From positions 930,001-994,000 of the forward strand of contig JAILXW010000001.1 of the NCBI GenBank assembly GCA_045430305.1: a stretch of 64,000 nt of DNA. Direction: 5' to 3'. The notes beneath the pieces are model-generated. The model had not been told where the DNA came from, did not search any database, and worked only from the letters and a program-made list of their open reading frames with translations. The translations under genes and the position numbers were made by a program. The DNA comes from Agarilytica sp045430305. GTDB lineage: Bacteria; Pseudomonadota; Gammaproteobacteria; Pseudomonadales; Cellvibrionaceae. Every line of letters begins with the position of its first letter. Position 1 is the stretch's first letter. Below are positions 62,978 to 64,000 of the stretch, in pieces.

Positions 62978-64000
62978 TTACAACATCTCTTCGCCACCAC
63001 CGCCGAGATTAATTTCACCAGCATCGGCCATTCGTCTTGCAATAGTAAGAATTTCTTTTTGCGCACCTTCCACTTCAGAGAGCTTAACTGGCCCTTTGGC
63101 CTCAAGATCATCACGAAGTAATTCCGCAGCGCGTTTTGACATATTGGCAAAGATTTTTTCTTTGAGAATATCATCAGACCCTTTGAGAGCAAGAATGAGA
63201 ACATCGGAAGACACTTCGCGTAGCAATGCTTGAATACCACGGTCATCCACTTCTTTGAGGTTTTCAAACACAAACATAAGATCTTGAATTTGAGTACCGA
63301 GATCTTCGTCGATTTCTTTAATGGAGTCGAGTAGTTCGCCACCAATGGAGCTATCTAGATTGTTGACGATTTCAGCAGCCACTTTGTAGCCGCCCATATC
63401 TTTTGTTTGAGACCCGGCATTACCAGAAAATTGTTTTTCCAAGATATCATTCAGCTCTTGCAACGCACTTGGCTGCACAGTGTCTAGCGATGCGACACGC
63501 AACATAACATCTAGGCGAACTTTTTCTGGGAAAAAATCCAAAATTTCCGCAGATTGGTCTGAGTCCAAATACGCAATAACAATGGCCTGAATTTGAGGGT
63601 GTTCGTTACGAATAATATCCGCGACAGAACGCGCATCCATCCATTTTAAGGTATCGAGGCCAGTGGTATTACCACCGAGTAGAATACGATCGACCAGGCC
63701 ATCGGCTTTATCTTGGCCCAAAGCGGTAACTAGCATATTGCGGATATAACTATCGGCGCCCATTCCCAAACCGGTAAGCGTACGCACTTCTTCCATGAAA
63801 TTGGAGATGACAATTTCTACTTCTTGCTGCTGAATATTACTAAGGGTAGCCATGGCAGTACCTAAGCGCTGCACCTCTTTTGGCCCCATGTGCTTTAGCA
63901 CTTCAGCGGCAGTCGCTTCACCCATCGACATGAGTAAAATCGCCGCTTGATCTAACTTAGTTAGATTTTTTACGTTTTGTTCAGCTTGGCTTGGAGGCGT
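62978..64000 (-). CDS. fliG: Flagellar motor switch protein FliG, 5' end cut by the window edge
   Basis: 341 codons within the window; the frame remains open to the last base with LTKLDQAAILLMSMGEATAAEVLKHMGPKEV, the proper FliG N-terminus, so the true start lies a few residues outside. The C-terminal torque helix region ELLDSIKEIDEDLGTQIQDLMFVFENLKEVDDRGIQALLREV contains the charged residues that interact with MotA. Part of the C-ring. Internal Met at 63931 is not the start. Confidence 0.97.
   Translation of the reverse strand, partial: TPPSQAEQNVKNLTKLDQAAILLMSMGEATAAEVLKHMGPKEVQRLGTAMATLSNIQQQEVEIVISNFMEEVRTLTGLGMGADSYIRNMLVTALGQDKADGLVDRILLGGNTTGLDTLKWMDARSVADIIRNEHPQIQAIVIAYLDSDQSAEILDFFPEKVRLDVMLRVASLDTVQPSALQELNDILEKQFSGNAGSQTKDMGGYKVAAEIVNNLDSSIGGELLDSIKEIDEDLGTQIQDLMFVFENLKEVDDRGIQALLREVSSDVLILALKGSDDILKEKIFANMSKRAAELLRDDLEAKGPVKLSEVEGAQKEILTIARRMADAGEINLGGGGEEML

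Noticed and set aside
1..64000. CRISPR arrays, insertion sequences, integrase/attachment sites, rRNA genes
   Set aside because: No regularly spaced direct repeats, transposase or integrase proteins, or rRNA sequence were seen on either strand.

Overview
The window looks like chromosomal DNA of a marine, polarly flagellated gammaproteobacterium. My best guess is the Cellvibrionaceae (Saccharophagus/Teredinibacter-like). This is inferred from protein families and gene order (large NAD-glutamate dehydrogenase, moxR-bat operon, Pseudomonas/Vibrio-type flagellar gene order, an HptB/HsbR/HsbA module, a stand-alone PilZ protein) and from a base composition that looks mid-40s % GC by eye. No species assignment can be made without a search. 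I see no insertion sequence, prophage, integron or CRISPR array.

Layout. 1-4.6 kb: a truncated cupin gene, a small periplasmic protein, an MFS transporter convergent with a DegV-family protein, and an unrecognised two-TM protein. 4.6-9.5 kb: a 1631-residue NAD-dependent glutamate dehydrogenase, with a strong strand-specific hairpin just past its stop. 9.9-18.7 kb: a tightly packed operon moxR / DUF58 / DUF4381 / batA / batBC / batD / membrane protein of unknown function, ended by a hairpin terminator. 18.7-34.6 kb: mostly minus-strand housekeeping genes (rhlE, yceI, cytochrome b561, pepN, DUF1315, rhomboid protease, metallophosphatase, nadK, a cNMP-binding/rhodanese fusion, a PLP enzyme, a coiled-coil protein), plus a DUF1853 gene and a malonyl-CoA synthetase-like gene on the plus strand. 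34.86-35.08 kb: a tRNA-Val/tRNA-Asp operon with a clear sigma70 promoter and a terminator. 35.8-39.9 kb: secreted lipase, hemN, PilZ protein and a spermidine-synthase-like methyltransferase.

40.3-64 kb is one long minus-strand motility locus. In transcription order it reads fliG (cut by the window edge), fliH, fliI, fliJ, a STAS protein, cheY, cheA, cheW, a soluble PAS-containing chemoreceptor, cheR, cheD, cheB, then hsbA, hsbR and hptB-like genes, then fliK, fliL, fliM, fliN, fliO, fliP, fliQ, fliR, flhB. The cheY-A-W-receptor-R-D-B order and the receptor's C-terminal DWEEF match, as I remember them, the Pseudomonas aeruginosa Che2 cluster and its receptor Aer2/McpB. Here that cluster lies inside the flagellar genes, directly followed by a HptB-HsbR-HsbA phosphorelay/partner-switch module that in Pseudomonas links sensor kinases to FlgM and c-di-GMP output. 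Good sigma54 (-24/-12) promoter candidates lie in front of fliK and fliL.

The most unusual features are this gene arrangement, a CheA with a duplicated domain between its Hpt and kinase regions, a second STAS protein with Thr in place of the usual phosphoserine, a 39-codon acidic ORF and a degenerate tandem repeat in a 964-bp gap upstream of the acyl-CoA synthetase, and several structured intergenic hairpins.
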